Positions 16,982 to 26,260 of a DNA stretch of 43,621 nt are shown here, piece after piece. Both the position numbers and the translations under genes were made by a program. Every line of letters starts with the position of its first letter. Within the stretch, counting starts at the first letter, position 1. The stretch covers positions 1 to 43,621 of the forward strand of contig JAIFLN010000145.1 in assembly GCA_020049045.1 (NCBI GenBank), in the 5' to 3' direction. This stretch comes from Spirochaetota bacterium. GTDB taxonomy: Bacteria; Spirochaetota; Spirochaetia; JABEVK01. Below the pieces are notes generated by a model. That model was not told the DNA's origin. It saw nothing but the letters and a program-made list of their open reading frames with translations, and did no database searches.

Positions 16982-17015
16982 TTCTCCCCTCCCGGTGAAA
17001 CGAAAACAGTACCTG

Positions 17016-17351
17016 TTATCTCATGTTGATAATGTCGCGGTAGGCTTGTAGCCCCCGCTCCACCACACCCTTGGCCAAGTTCAGGCTCATTTGAGCCTGA
17101 GCTCCCGCCAGGGTAACGTCGTGGGCGTCCACACTGTCAGGATTGGTGATCATCTGCTGGTAAAGATCGCTGGCCCTTACCTGGTCGGCGTTGATCCCTT
17201 CCATGGCGGTCATCATGGCATCCTGGAAGGTGGCTTGCTTGCCATCCGACTCAACAGGGCCCATCTTGCCGTTCACATCAAAGTGACGGGGGTCAGACCG
17301 CAACTGGGCGATCTGATTGCCCTTGGCCGTCAAAGAACTTAATGCATCCAT
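17016..17351 (-). CDS. fliE: Flagellar hook-basal body protein FliE
   Basis: FliE is the first rod component and joins the MS-ring to the rod. The 111-residue protein has the normal length and the conserved C-terminal part (VDAHDVTLAGAQAQMSLNLA, then AYRDIINMR). AAGGAG lies eight bases before the ATG. It stands 19 bases after flgC and 34 before fliF, in the standard flgB-flgC-fliE-fliF order. Confidence 0.96.
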   Translation of the reverse strand: MDALSSLTAKGNQIAQLRSDPRHFDVNGKMGPVESDGKQATFQDAMMTAMEGINADQVRASDLYQQMITNPDSVDAHDVTLAGAQAQMSLNLAKGVVERGLQAYRDIINMR

Positions 17352-17370
17352 CTCTCAACTCCTTTTAGGC

Positions 17371-17826
17371 CTAGCGACCAATTTCCAATGCTTTGCTGAA
17401 CATGGCTTTTGCGCCGTTGATCAGGGTTACGTTTGCCTCGTAGGCCCGGGAGGCGTCAATCATATCGACCATCTCATTCACCACATTGACGTTGGGCATC
17501 TCGACATATCCGGTTTTGGGACCAGTTTTGATGGCATCTGGATGGGTGGGATCGTAAACCATGCGAGCTGGAGAATTGTCCTTCTCAGTCTTGCTCACCC
17601 TTACCCCTTTTCCAATTCCATTGTCCAGGCCTTCGGGAAGGAACGGAGTCCGCCAATAGGGCTGACTGACAATAGGGCGAAAAACAACCCGGCTGCGTTG
17701 AAACGGACCTCCCTCGGCTGTCCGGGTGGTGCTGGCATTGGCCAGATTGTCGGAAATCACGTCAAGACGAAGACGTTGAGCGGAAAGACCGCTGGAACTG
17801 GTGGCGATACTGCCAAAGAGACTCAT
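17371..17826 (-). CDS. flgC: Flagellar basal-body rod protein FlgC
   Basis: FlgC is a proximal rod subunit. The 151 residues carry the N-terminal rod signature (SSGLSAQRLRLDVISDNLAN) and the C-terminal helix (NVVNEMVDMIDASRAYEANV). Length and order after flgB are standard. The start has only a GGGG-type ribosome-binding site nine bases upstream, which is weak, so coupling to flgB (13 bases away) is likely. Confidence 0.97.
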   Translation of the reverse strand: MSLFGSIATSSSGLSAQRLRLDVISDNLANASTTRTAEGGPFQRSRVVFRPIVSQPYWRTPFLPEGLDNGIGKGVRVSKTEKDNSPARMVYDPTHPDAIKTGPKTGYVEMPNVNVVNEMVDMIDASRAYEANVTLINGAKAMFSKALEIGR

Positions 17827-17839
17827 AAATTAACCCCGC

Positions 17840-18265
17840 TTATCTTCTCAACACGATGTTGATCTGGTTGAATTCGTTGGCAGCCGCCTGAGCCATCAAG
17901 CTGTACATCATTTGGTTCTGTTGAGCCGACATCAGTTCTTCCTCAAGATCGACATTGTTGCCATTGCTTTTCGACTGAGTCAGATAATCGAGCTGCCGCA
18001 GCGGCATGACATCCTGCCATTCAGACTTCTGATCAAAGGGAATGTGGCGCGGGTCGGTCACCGATGCCTGCAGCCCGGTTCCTGCGACCTTTTCCGCATC
18101 AAGAACCCGCTTGAGCTGGGCTTCGAAATTGACGGTGCTGCGCTTGAAATTCGGTGTGTCTGCATTGGCAATATTGTTGGCAATGACCTCGCGCCGCAGG
18201 CTGGCCACGTCCATGCTCCGCTGCAGAATCGCCACGGTTTTTCCAAAATTGGTATTCACAAACAT
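17840..18265 (-). CDS. flgB: Flagellar basal-body rod protein FlgB
   Basis: FlgB is the other proximal rod subunit and the first gene of the flagellar half of the run. I start it at the ATG at 18263-18265 (MFVNTNFGKTVAILQRSMDV), preceded by GAGGGGG; this gives 141 residues. The open frame extends 26 codons upstream into hslU, but that part is not FlgB-like. The rod signature RREVIANNIANADTPNFKR is intact, as is the C-terminal helix with QQNQMMYSLMAQAA. A sigma28-like site lies 23 bases upstream. Confidence 0.96.
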   Translation of the reverse strand: MFVNTNFGKTVAILQRSMDVASLRREVIANNIANADTPNFKRSTVNFEAQLKRVLDAEKVAGTGLQASVTDPRHIPFDQKSEWQDVMPLRQLDYLTQSKSNGNNVDLEEELMSAQQNQMMYSLMAQAAANEFNQINIVLRR

Positions 18266-18287
18266 CGCAAGTACCCCCTCTTGGAAC

Positions 18288-18314
18288 TTATCGGAGAAGT
18301 AGACAAAAAGTTGA
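18288..18314 (-). promoter_or_regulatory. Candidate sigma28 promoter before flgB
   Basis: The minus strand reads TCAA, 15 bases, TCCGATAA, against the FliA consensus TAAA, 15 bases, GCCGATAA: three of four and seven of eight positions match. It lies between the hslU stop and the flgB start, where a separate flagellar transcript would begin. Confidence 0.4.
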
Positions 18315-18323
18315 GTTTTGGCA

Positions 18324-19676
18324 TCACAATATGTACCTCGCAAGGTCCTGATCCTGTACGACCGGTTTCAGCCGCTCGTCAATGTATTCCGGGGTGATCG
18401 TCACAGACTGTCCCGGAATTTCCGGAGCGGTAAAACTGAGTTCTTCCATCAGGAGCTCCAGAACGGTATGGAGTCTTCGAGCTCCAATGTTTTCGGTGGT
18501 CGAGTTGACCTCGAAAGCGTAAGAGGCTAACCGGTCGACGGCTTCTTCGGTAAAAATCACCTCGACACCCTCGGTTCTCAGCAGTTCCTTGTACTGAAGC
18601 AGCAGATTGTTCTTGGGCTGGGTCAAAATGCGCTGAAAGTCAGCATGTGTGAGATCTTCGAGTTCGACTCGGATGGGAAAACGCCCCTGCAGTTCGGGTA
18701 TGAGGTCGCTGGGCTTGCTGACATGGAAAGCCCCGGCGGCGATGAACAGAATGTGGCTGGTATCGATAGCACCCCATTTGGTGGTAACCTTGCTGCCTTC
18801 AATGATGGGAAGGATGTCACGCTGAACGCCTTCGCGGCTGACATCGGGGCCACCGCCGCCTCCGGAATTTCGGCTGGCAATCTTATCGATTTCGTCGATG
18901 AAGATGATTCCCATGGACTGGGCCCGTTCGCGGGCGGTTTCAACCACCTGGTCCATATCGACCAGTTTGTCGAGCTCATCAGCGAAGAGAATCTCCCTTG
19001 CCTGTTTGACACTTACGGTGCGCTTCTTTTTCCGGCTGCCGAAAATATTCCCCAGCGCCCCCCCAAGGTTCTGGTCCATCTCCTCGAGATTGGCCCCTCC
19101 CAGAAGTTCAACCGCAGAGTTGCCGCCTTTAACCGAAGTCTGAATTTCAACTTTCTTGTCGTCAAAATCCCCCCGACGAAGTTTCTCCCGAAACTTCTCC
19201 CGAGTTTCCGTGCCGCTGGCATCACCTTCCTTGCGGCTTCCTGGAAGGAGAAGGTCAAGCAGCGCATCTTCGGTATGAAGTTGCGCCTCGCCTGTCAGGT
19301 TAGCCTGCAACTCGGTTTTCACCAATGCAATGGCTGTCGCCATCAGATCGCGGATCATGGACTCGACATCACGGCCGACGTAGCCTACCTCGGTGTATTT
19401 TGTCGCTTCCACCTTCAGAAAAGGAGCTCCGGACAGCTTGGAAAGCCGCCGTGCGATTTCGGTTTTACCCACACCGGTAGACCCGATCATAATGATGTTC
19501 TTCGGATAAACCTCGTCACGCATTTCAGCGCTCAGCTGCTGGCGGCGAGTTCGATTGCGAAGAGCAATTGCCACGGCTTTCTTTGCTTTCGTCTGTCCAA
19601 TGATATACTTGTCGAGCTCCTCGACAATCTGACGGGGCGTCATCTGATCCAGCTGGAGATTGACGGATTGGTTCAT
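18324..19676 (-). CDS. hslU: ATP-dependent protease ATPase subunit HslU (ClpY)
   Basis: HslU is the hexameric AAA+ unfoldase that feeds the HslV peptidase. The 450 residues contain Walker A GSTGVGKT at 65-72, Walker [12 protein letters not shown], the intermediate I-domain, and the C-terminus QDLARYIL, which inserts into HslV. Its ATG overlaps the hslV stop (ATGA). An hslVU pair next to xerC and before flgB is also found in Borrelia-type arrangements and, with codY, in Firmicutes. Confidence 0.98.
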   Translation of the reverse strand: MNQSVNLQLDQMTPRQIVEELDKYIIGQTKAKKAVAIALRNRTRRQQLSAEMRDEVYPKNIIMIGSTGVGKTEIARRLSKLSGAPFLKVEATKYTEVGYVGRDVESMIRDLMATAIALVKTELQANLTGEAQLHTEDALLDLLLPGSRKEGDASGTETREKFREKLRRGDFDDKKVEIQTSVKGGNSAVELLGGANLEEMDQNLGGALGNIFGSRKKKRTVSVKQAREILFADELDKLVDMDQVVETARERAQSMGIIFIDEIDKIASRNSGGGGGPDVSREGVQRDILPIIEGSKVTTKWGAIDTSHILFIAAGAFHVSKPSDLIPELQGRFPIRVELEDLTHADFQRILTQPKNNLLLQYKELLRTEGVEVIFTEEAVDRLASYAFEVNSTTENIGARRLHTVLELLMEELSFTAPEIPGQSVTITPEYIDERLKPVVQDQDLARYIL

Positions 19677-20215
19677 TCCACTACCTCCAGGGTCAGAGTC
19701 TGATTTGTATAAATGCAGATGTCACCGGCAATTTTCAAGGAGTTTTCAGCGATTTCAGGTGCTGTCAGGTTTGAGGACTGCAGGAAGGCTCGTGCTGCGG
19801 CATAGGCATAGCTGCCACCGCTTCCAATGGCAATGGCATCTTCGTGTGGTTCAATCACATCTCCATTCCCAGAAAGGAGATATAGCCCTGCTTTATCAGC
19901 GACCAGCATCATCGCTTCCAAGCGACGCAGAATTTTATCATTGCGCCAATCTTTGGCCAGCTCAACAGCGGCACGCCTCAGGTCATTAGGGAACTGCCCC
20001 AGCTTGGCTTCAAAGCGCTCCAACAGTGTGAAGGCATCGGCCGTGGAACCGGCAAAACCCGCCAGAACTCTGCCACCAGCGATACGTCTGACTTTCCGTG
20101 CATCGCCCTTAATGACGGTGTTGCCCAGAGTGACTTGCCCGTCACCGCACATGGCGGTAGTACCGTCTTTTCGAACAGCCAGAATCGTTGTACCGTGCAT
20201 CGTGATCTCGCTCAT
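19673..20215 (-). CDS. hslV: ATP-dependent protease peptidase subunit HslV (ClpQ)
   Basis: HslV is the proteasome-like threonine peptidase of the HslUV complex. From the ATG at 20213-20215 it has 180 residues: a short propeptide (MSEITMHG), then the catalytic threonine (T9) exposed by cleavage, followed by the hallmark [13 protein letters not shown] lies nine bases before this ATG. An ATG six codons upstream (20231-20233) overlaps the xerC stop as ATGA and could be used instead; mature protein would be the same. Catalytic residues look intact. Confidence 0.95.
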   Translation of the reverse strand: MSEITMHGTTILAVRKDGTTAMCGDGQVTLGNTVIKGDARKVRRIAGGRVLAGFAGSTADAFTLLERFEAKLGQFPNDLRRAAVELAKDWRNDKILRRLEAMMLVADKAGLYLLSGNGDVIEPHEDAIAIGSGGSYAYAAARAFLQSSNLTAPEIAENSLKIAGDICIYTNQTLTLEVVE

Positions 20216-20229
20216 CGTTTCATTCCTTT

Positions 20230-21105
20230 TCATCCATGCGGATGCGCTGTGCGCATCACGTCTTTCAATCGGTCCATACTGAGGTGTGTGTATACCTGTG
20301 TTGTCTCGAGGCGGCTATGACCCAAGAGTTCTTGGACCACCCGCACATCCATCCCTTCGGCAGAGAGGTGGGTCGCAAAAGTATGACGAAGGGTATGCGG
20401 GGTCGCATTCTTGGTCAAACCGGCCCGGATGGCGGCCCGACCGACGATTTTCTGAACCCCGCGGACACCCAGACGTCCGCCCCTTGAATTGAGGAACAAC
20501 GCTTTTGAAGCATCGGCATCAGCGGCATCGAGACGAATGCTTCGTTCGGGTAAATAGGCTTCAAGAGCCTTTTTTGCCGAGGGGGTCAAAAATACCCAGC
20601 GAGTCTTGTTTCCTTTACCCAGAACTGCGAACCGGGTCTTTCCAAGGACTGTTTCAAGGTTGAGCGAGCACAGTTCGCTGACACGGCAACCAGTGCTGTA
20701 GAGCACCTCGAAGAGCAAACGGTCGCGAAGGGGCTGAAACCCCATCCGGTTGTCAGCCAAGAGGGTTTGGATTTCTTTTTCAAAGAGGAACATGGGAAGA
20801 CGGCGGGGAGTTTTCAGGCTGTGGATTCCAGAAAAGGGGTGGCTGGAAGCATGTCCATTTCTGAGCAGGTATCGGTAAAAGCCCCGAAGGCAGGAAAGCA
20901 CCCTGTTGACAGAACGGGAGGATAATCCTTCCTTGCCCAGCTGTCGGAGAAACTCACCAGCCTGAAGGGGTGTTGCTTCGGCCAGATTTCCGCCACGGGC
21001 CGCCAGAAAGGTCTCCCAGGAGTCAAGGTCCCGACCATAGGCGAGCCGGGTGTGCTCTGAGAGGCTGCGGACGGCTTCGAGGTAGTTCAGATACTGTTCC
21101 TTCAT
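20230..21105 (-). CDS. xerC: Tyrosine recombinase XerC-like
   Basis: A site-specific tyrosine recombinase; in the Xer system two such enzymes resolve chromosome dimers at dif. The 291 residues contain the SAM-like N-terminal domain (about 1-85) and all catalytic residues: R141 (TGCRVSELC), K164, H237 and R240 (HTLRHTF), H263 (LGHSRLETT) and Y272 (QVYTH). The ATG overlaps the dprA stop by four bases. I assign XerC by its link to hslVU, but XerC and XerD cannot be told apart firmly by eye. Confidence 0.9.
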   Translation of the reverse strand: MKEQYLNYLEAVRSLSEHTRLAYGRDLDSWETFLAARGGNLAEATPLQAGEFLRQLGKEGLSSRSVNRVLSCLRGFYRYLLRNGHASSHPFSGIHSLKTPRRLPMFLFEKEIQTLLADNRMGFQPLRDRLLFEVLYSTGCRVSELCSLNLETVLGKTRFAVLGKGNKTRWVFLTPSAKKALEAYLPERSIRLDAADADASKALFLNSRGGRLGVRGVQKIVGRAAIRAGLTKNATPHTLRHTFATHLSAEGMDVRVVQELLGHSRLETTQVYTHLSMDRLKDVMRTAHPHG

Positions 21106-22055
21106 CGCAACTCCCGAGCCTCAGGCTCAAATTCAAACTCATTCTGACCGCCAGCCCTGCCAACGGCGCCTTCCGCCCACATCTGCAGAATCTCGGCAGC
21201 ACTACCCACTACGGGCGCGCCTTGCCGGACCAGATTCCTGGTTCCTGCCCCCCGTTCCCCTTCCAGCCCCGCCGCATGAACCACAACATCCCGCCCTTGG
21301 TCCAAGGCAAAATCGGCGGTCAGCAAGGCTCCCGAACGAATCGGCGCTTGAACGACAACCACCGTGCGGGCCAAGCCGCTGATAATGCGGTTGCGTTCCA
21401 CAAAACGATACCCAAATGCAGGCTCGCCTGGTGCATACTCACTCACCAGTGCTCCTCCCGCCCCGACCATCCGTCTCGCCAGCCCCTGATGCCCCGGGGG
21501 AGATACTGCATCAATCCCCTGACCCAATACCGCCACAGTGAGCCCTGTTTCCAAAGCACCTCTGTGCGCTTGGCCGTCTATTCCCCGGGCCAAACCGCTG
21601 ACAACCACCGTTCCCAAGGCCGCCAAGTCCCTACCAAGTGTCCAGGCGGCCCGCTTGGAGGCCTCATCAGGCATCCTTGTACCAACCAGCGCCACCCAAG
21701 CTCTGTCCAAGGCAAGGGGATTTCCCCTCACCCAAAGCCCCCAGGGGGGATCAGCAATTTCAGCCAGAGCCGCAGGAAAACCGGGACTCCCCCTCACCAG
21801 CCATGCGATTCCCGGCCGATCGAGGAACCTTAGATCTCCCTCCCATCGCCTCTTCAACTCGGGCCAGGACCATCGGGCCCGGACGGTCCGTCCCAGCCAG
21901 GTTTCCAAGTCCGCCGGGGTCAGACGACCCCAATCCTCAGCACAGTCAAGCCGCTGCGCCACCACCTCTTTTTCAGCGGTTCTAAGAAATTCCAACCGCC
22001 CCAACAATATTCCCAACCGTTCTTCCATACCTCCCCTGACGGGGATTCTGGCCAT
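21102..22055 (-). CDS. dprA: DNA-processing protein DprA (Smf)
   Basis: DprA binds incoming single-stranded DNA and loads RecA during natural transformation; many non-competent bacteria keep it. The 317 residues hold an N-terminal helical region, then the Rossmann-like DprA core: VALVGTRMP at 121-128, SGLARGID at 153-160, AVLGQGID at 175-182 and RNRIISGLA at 221-229. A short Ala/Gly-rich C-terminus follows. The ATG shares a base with the xerD stop (TAATG). In several spirochaetes dprA lies near topA and xerC; topA is absent here. Confidence 0.95.
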   Translation of the reverse strand: MARIPVRGGMEERLGILLGRLEFLRTAEKEVVAQRLDCAEDWGRLTPADLETWLGRTVRARWSWPELKRRWEGDLRFLDRPGIAWLVRGSPGFPAALAEIADPPWGLWVRGNPLALDRAWVALVGTRMPDEASKRAAWTLGRDLAALGTVVVSGLARGIDGQAHRGALETGLTVAVLGQGIDAVSPPGHQGLARRMVGAGGALVSEYAPGEPAFGYRFVERNRIISGLARTVVVVQAPIRSGALLTADFALDQGRDVVVHAAGLEGERGAGTRNLVRQGAPVVGSAAEILQMWAEGAVGRAGGQNEFEFEPEARELR

Positions 22056-22963
22056 TATGCTTGAGGAATCCGCTCCCTTGGGTGATAAAACCCGTGTTGG
22101 CGCTCCAGTTCTCCCTGATCCACATGGGTGTAGATCTGGGTTGTGTTGATGCTGACGTGCCCCAACAGTTCCTGAACAGACCTCAGATCTGCGCCGCCTG
22201 CCAACAGATGGGTGGCAAACGAGTGCCTCAGGGTGTGCACTTTTCCCTCCAGGCCAGCTAGAACGGCGTACTGTTTAAAGTTTTTCCAAATTCCTTTTCT
22301 CCCCAAGGCCTCACCCCGAAAGTTCAGAAAGACAGCGGTAATTTTGCGGTCCTTCAACAGCTTGGGCCGCCCTTCTTCCAAGTAACGGCGCAACCAACCC
22401 AAAGCCTGTCCACCCAAGGGAATGAAACGCTCTTTATCGCCTTTTCCCGTCACACAAACCAGGCCCTCGGCAAGGTACAGTCTGTCAATCTGCAACGAAA
22501 CCGCTTCACTGACTCGAAGGCCGGCGGAATAGATCAGCTCAAACAGCGTTCTATCCCGCAGTCCTTCGGGGGTATCCAGTGAAATTACGGCAAGAAGGGC
22601 TTCCACTTCCGAGAGACTGAAAACCTCGGGTGTTTTGGGTGACAGCTTGGGACTCTCGACCAGATTCATGGGATTGTCACTTCGGATCTGCCGGAAAACC
22701 ATATATTCAAAGCAATTGCGGAGAACACTGAGAATACGGGCCGAGGTTCGGGGACCAGCGCCTCCTGAACGGCGGTTTTGAAGATACTCCACGACTTCGG
22801 CTTCACCGATGGTTTCCCATTCCCAACCTTTCTGGAGACGAAGAGAATCAAAAAACGAAGCCTCCCGGACATATTCTTCGACGGTGCGGGGTGAAAGTCC
22901 CCGCTGGAACCGCAGATACGTCTCGTAGGATGCCAGGGGGTTGAGAACCCCGGAGTTTTGCAT
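22055..22963 (-). CDS. xerD: Tyrosine recombinase XerD-like
   Basis: Second Xer-type tyrosine recombinase, 302 residues, separated from the first only by dprA. Catalytic residues are complete: R150 (SAGLRVSEAVSL), K174 (GKGDKERF), H243 and R246 (HTLRHSF), H269 (LGHVSINTT) and Y278 (QIYTH). The wording FELIYSAGLRVSE and HVSINTTQIYTHV is close to XerD proteins. Its ATG is three bases after the ftsZ stop. If this and the neighbouring xerC are the cell's Xer pair, both partners are encoded in one transcript with the division genes. Confidence 0.88.
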   Translation of the reverse strand: MQNSGVLNPLASYETYLRFQRGLSPRTVEEYVREASFFDSLRLQKGWEWETIGEAEVVEYLQNRRSGGAGPRTSARILSVLRNCFEYMVFRQIRSDNPMNLVESPKLSPKTPEVFSLSEVEALLAVISLDTPEGLRDRTLFELIYSAGLRVSEAVSLQIDRLYLAEGLVCVTGKGDKERFIPLGGQALGWLRRYLEEGRPKLLKDRKITAVFLNFRGEALGRKGIWKNFKQYAVLAGLEGKVHTLRHSFATHLLAGGADLRSVQELLGHVSINTTQIYTHVDQGELERQHGFYHPRERIPQA

Positions 22964-22966
22964 GCT

Positions 22967-24220
22967 TCAGTTTCCCTGACCCAGGCCGTAGCCCTGGCGC
23001 AGAATGGTGGGGATGTCGAGATTGGCATCCTCACCTCGGGTAGCCAGCATGGGAGAACGGGGAGGAAGCCGGCTGGGCCTGGTGAGGGGCTCGGTCCGAT
23101 AGCCGCTGGCAAACAGATCAGCGGTATCCTCGGCTCTCGGCCTGGTGACTTCCGGTGCGGGCTTTGCTTCCCGGTGGGTCTGGGCGGTTCGAGGACCCGC
23201 AAAAGGTTTGTTCAAGGGTTCTTCCGCACGGGTAGCTTGAAGGATTTCTTCGTCGGTGGGAGGGAAGCCGGCAGCGATGACCGTGACGCAGATTTCATCG
23301 CGGAAGCCCTCGTTCAGGGAATAGCCGTACTTGATAATGGCATCAGGATGACTGTTCTGGGTAATGATTTCCATGATTTCATTCAGTTCGGTAATGCTGA
23401 AATCGGGACTGGCAATGACAGAAACCAAGATTCCCTGGGCACCATCAATGGTAACTTCATCGAGAAGAGGATTTTGAATGCTCATGGCGGCGGCGTCAAC
23501 AGCGCGGTTTTCGCCGGTTCCCCGACCAATTCCCATCAGTACCACACCCTTACCTTCCATCACAGTTTTCACATCACCGAAATCGACATTGACATGGCCT
23601 TCTACCGTGATGATTTCACTGATTCCCTGTACCCCCATCCGCAACACATCGTCGGCTTTGAGGAATGCTTCGTTAATCGGTGCATGGGCACCTGCGAGCG
23701 ACAAAAGTTTGTCGTTGGGAATAGTGATAATGGCGTCCACCGATTTCATGAGTTTCTCGATGCCATCGTTGGCTAACTTGGCTTTTCGACCGCCCTCGAA
23801 ACCAAAGGGACGTGTAACAACAGCCACAGTGAGGGCACCAAGTTCTTTGGCGACCCGGGCGACAATCGGGGCAGCCCCGGTTCCGGTTCCACCACCCATG
23901 CCTGCTGTGACGAAAACCATATCTGCACCGGCCAGACAGGCCTTCAGGGCTTCTTTGTCCTCTTCAGCCGCAGCGGCTCCGATATCGGGCTTGCCGCCGG
24001 CACCCAGGCCCTTTGTAATATTTCGGCCCAGGGCAACCTTGACAGGAGCAAGGCAACGGTTCAAGGCCTGACTGTCGGTATTCGCCGCCAGAAAATCCAC
24101 GTCGCGGATACCTGCTTCAATCATTCGGTTGACGGCATTGCTGCCACCACCTCCCACCCCGATCACCTTAATCACTGTCCGGCGCAGCGGTTCGTCGTCC
24201 ACAATCGTAAAGTCGCTCAT
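22967..24220 (-). CDS. ftsZ: Cell division GTPase FtsZ
   Basis: FtsZ polymerises into the Z-ring at mid-cell. The 417 residues carry the tubulin signature GGGTGTG at 109-115, the N-terminal VIGVGGGGSNAVNRM, NTDSQAL, the T7 loop region (NVDFGDVKTVM), a linker rich in Arg, Pro and Ala (about 320-395), and the conserved C-terminal peptide LDIPTILRQ that binds FtsA. The ATG follows GGGAGGGG. It stands 31 bases after ftsA. Confidence 0.98.
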   Translation of the reverse strand: MSDFTIVDDEPLRRTVIKVIGVGGGGSNAVNRMIEAGIRDVDFLAANTDSQALNRCLAPVKVALGRNITKGLGAGGKPDIGAAAAEEDKEALKACLAGADMVFVTAGMGGGTGTGAAPIVARVAKELGALTVAVVTRPFGFEGGRKAKLANDGIEKLMKSVDAIITIPNDKLLSLAGAHAPINEAFLKADDVLRMGVQGISEIITVEGHVNVDFGDVKTVMEGKGVVLMGIGRGTGENRAVDAAAMSIQNPLLDEVTIDGAQGILVSVIASPDFSITELNEIMEIITQNSHPDAIIKYGYSLNEGFRDEICVTVIAAGFPPTDEEILQATRAEEPLNKPFAGPRTAQTHREAKPAPEVTRPRAEDTADLFASGYRTEPLTRPSRLPPRSPMLATRGEDANLDIPTILRQGYGLGQGN

Positions 24221-24251
24221 TGTCCCCTCCCGTTTTAATCAATGGCCCGTT

Positions 24252-25508
24252 TTAGATAAAATTCTTCTTGATGAAATCCCAAATCTTGGTCCAGGACCCT
24301 GAACTCGAGGAACGGCTCACCGTTCTTCGGACCGGTCCGGTGTCCGCACTCTCAGCAGTCCTTGCCGCAGCGTCGGGATAACGGTCCTGTCCCCACAGAA
24401 CCAACCCAACTGCCGCGGTGTATTCAGGCCGCTGCCACATTTCGCCCACACCCTGAATTCGCGATGGCAACCCCATCCTGGACGGCTTTCCGAAGACATG
24501 AGCCGCCAGTTCCGTGATACCTTCGAGATGAGCCCCGCCCCCGGTGAGCACCAAACCTGAACCCAACTGATCCAGAAGGCCGGTCTTTTGGACGTCTTTG
24601 AGAATGAGCTCAAGAATCTCTTCGGTACGGGCCTGAATAATCTGCGCCAACTGGCTTTTGAGAAGTGTGAATGCCGGCCGTGAACCCACCTCCCGAACAA
24701 TCACTTCCTCATCATCATTCAGATCGGGAATCCAGGCATGTCCGTATCGCAGTTTCAGGCGCTCCGCCTCGTCGTCAGGGATTTGAAGGACCTGGGCAAT
24801 GTCCTTGGTTATCCGCTCGCTTCCCAAAGAATAGACCTTGGAAAAATGCACGGCACCATCATGGTACAGAACGACATCAGTCGTTCCGGAACCCAGGTCG
24901 ATGACCAGTACCCCCACATCTTTCTCTTCGCCGTGGAGTACGGTTCGGGCCGTCGCCAAGGTATCCAGGACAATCTCATCGACCGCATATCCCAGGGCAT
25001 TGACTCCCTGAATCAGGTTCCTGCTGACGGCCTGACTGCTGGTGACAATGTGAACTTCCGCTTCAAGGCGTATGCCCATCATTCCCACCGGGTCCTTGAT
25101 TTTCCGTGCCGCATCAACAATAAACTCCTGCGGCAGCACGTGCATGATCTCCCGGTCCATGGGAATCACCACCGCCTTGGCCGCATCCAGAACCCGGTCA
25201 ACGTCCTGTTGTCCTATCTCAGCTTGCGCCGATACCGCTACCACCCCGCGGGAGTTGAGCCCCTCGACCGTTCCGCCTGCAAGGCCGATTGTTACTGTCT
25301 TGACCCTGTGAACCCCGCCTTCGGCTTCCTCGATGGCCTTTTGAACACCTTTCATGGCAGCCCGCAGGTTCACAATCACCCCTGAGCGAACCCCCTCGGT
25401 AAGGGCTGACCCCATACCTAAGACACGAAATTCTCCATTTTCCCAGCCAGCGATGACGCAGACCGTCTTCGAGGTTCCCAAATCCAACCCGACCACGATG
25501 TCATCCAT
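24252..25508 (-). CDS. ftsA: Cell division protein FtsA
   Basis: FtsA is the actin-like protein that tethers FtsZ to the membrane. From the ATG at 25506-25508 (GGAGAG eight bases upstream) it has 418 residues; a TTG two codons earlier is less likely. Actin-fold motifs are present: VVGLDLGTSKTVCVIAG (phosphate 1), VLVIDLGSGTTDVVLY (phosphate 2) and LVLTGGGAHLEGI (adenosine). The C-terminus ends in a basic-hydrophobic membrane helix (KIWDFIKKNFI). It stands between ftsQ and ftsZ as usual. Confidence 0.97.
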   Translation of the reverse strand: MDDIVVGLDLGTSKTVCVIAGWENGEFRVLGMGSALTEGVRSGVIVNLRAAMKGVQKAIEEAEGGVHRVKTVTIGLAGGTVEGLNSRGVVAVSAQAEIGQQDVDRVLDAAKAVVIPMDREIMHVLPQEFIVDAARKIKDPVGMMGIRLEAEVHIVTSSQAVSRNLIQGVNALGYAVDEIVLDTLATARTVLHGEEKDVGVLVIDLGSGTTDVVLYHDGAVHFSKVYSLGSERITKDIAQVLQIPDDEAERLKLRYGHAWIPDLNDDEEVIVREVGSRPAFTLLKSQLAQIIQARTEEILELILKDVQKTGLLDQLGSGLVLTGGGAHLEGITELAAHVFGKPSRMGLPSRIQGVGEMWQRPEYTAAVGLVLWGQDRYPDAAARTAESADTGPVRRTVSRSSSSGSWTKIWDFIKKNFI

Positions 25509-25510
25509 CC

Positions 25511-26260
25511 TCAACTCTCCCTCGGCCTGAGCACGACCGGCGTGGCCCGAAAATCAATTTCCTTCGTTTTTCCAGTCCAACCCTGACGGCTGACCAGGTC
25601 GAGCAAAACAAACATCTGCTGTATCGAGGCCTGGTCCCAACGGTCACCAAGAAGGATCCTCACAGGAGTGTGGATGGGATAAAAAACCGCGTCAAAACCA
25701 CCTCGGTCATTCCGTTGCAACTCGATCTCACTGACCATTCGGAAAAGGCCCGGTGAGGAATGCCGCAACTCCGACAACCTTTCAAACAGCGGAAGAACGG
25801 TCTCTGGGAAGCGGATCCCTGGCTTCAACGACTCAAAAGTCACACCGGAGATGACGGGCAGATCCAACCCCTGAGAGTCCGTGCGGACATCAAAGACCCA
25901 ACCGTCCTCATCCACGGACAGGACAGCTCCTCCGACCAGACTGACAGCAAGAGCTTTTCTGACTTCCAGCTCGACAGTCAGAGTATCAGGAAAACTCTTC
26001 TCGACCCTTGCTGTCTTCACCCATGCCAGCGCTTCAAGCCGGGACTTCAGCATCCCCTCGTCAATAGAGAAATAATACTCATGATCCCGAAGTCCCAGGA
26101 GCTTTCCTACAGAGCTCTCCAACCGGGGTCGGTCACCAAGGAAAACAAGCTTTGCCAGCTTCAGGTTGGGAGCCGCCACAAGATGAAAGGCCAATTCCAG
26201 AACCAGGAGCACAACGAGAAGGCCGATGAATCCCTTCAGAACAGGACGTATTGCTGTCAT
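25511..26260 (-). CDS. ftsQ: Cell division protein FtsQ (DivIB)
   Basis: FtsQ is a single-pass membrane protein of the divisome. From the ATG at 26258-26260, which shares one base with the ftsW stop (TGATG), it has 249 residues; the preceding TTG codon is unlikely. A membrane helix at about 10-30 is followed by a POTRA domain (about 33-105, with SIDEGMLKSRLEALAWVKTA) and a beta domain. Sequence similarity in this family is low, so the call also rests on its place between ftsW and ftsA. Confidence 0.88.
   Translation of the reverse strand: MTAIRPVLKGFIGLLVVLLVLELAFHLVAAPNLKLAKLVFLGDRPRLESSVGKLLGLRDHEYYFSIDEGMLKSRLEALAWVKTARVEKSFPDTLTVELEVRKALAVSLVGGAVLSVDEDGWVFDVRTDSQGLDLPVISGVTFESLKPGIRFPETVLPLFERLSELRHSSPGLFRMVSEIELQRNDRGGFDAVFYPIHTPVRILLGDRWDQASIQQMFVLLDLVSRQGWTGKTKEIDFRATPVVLRPRES

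Noticed and set aside
18645-19703. Plus-strand open frame of 352 codons opposite hslU
   Set aside because: Shadow of HslU, which has every expected motif in its own frame.
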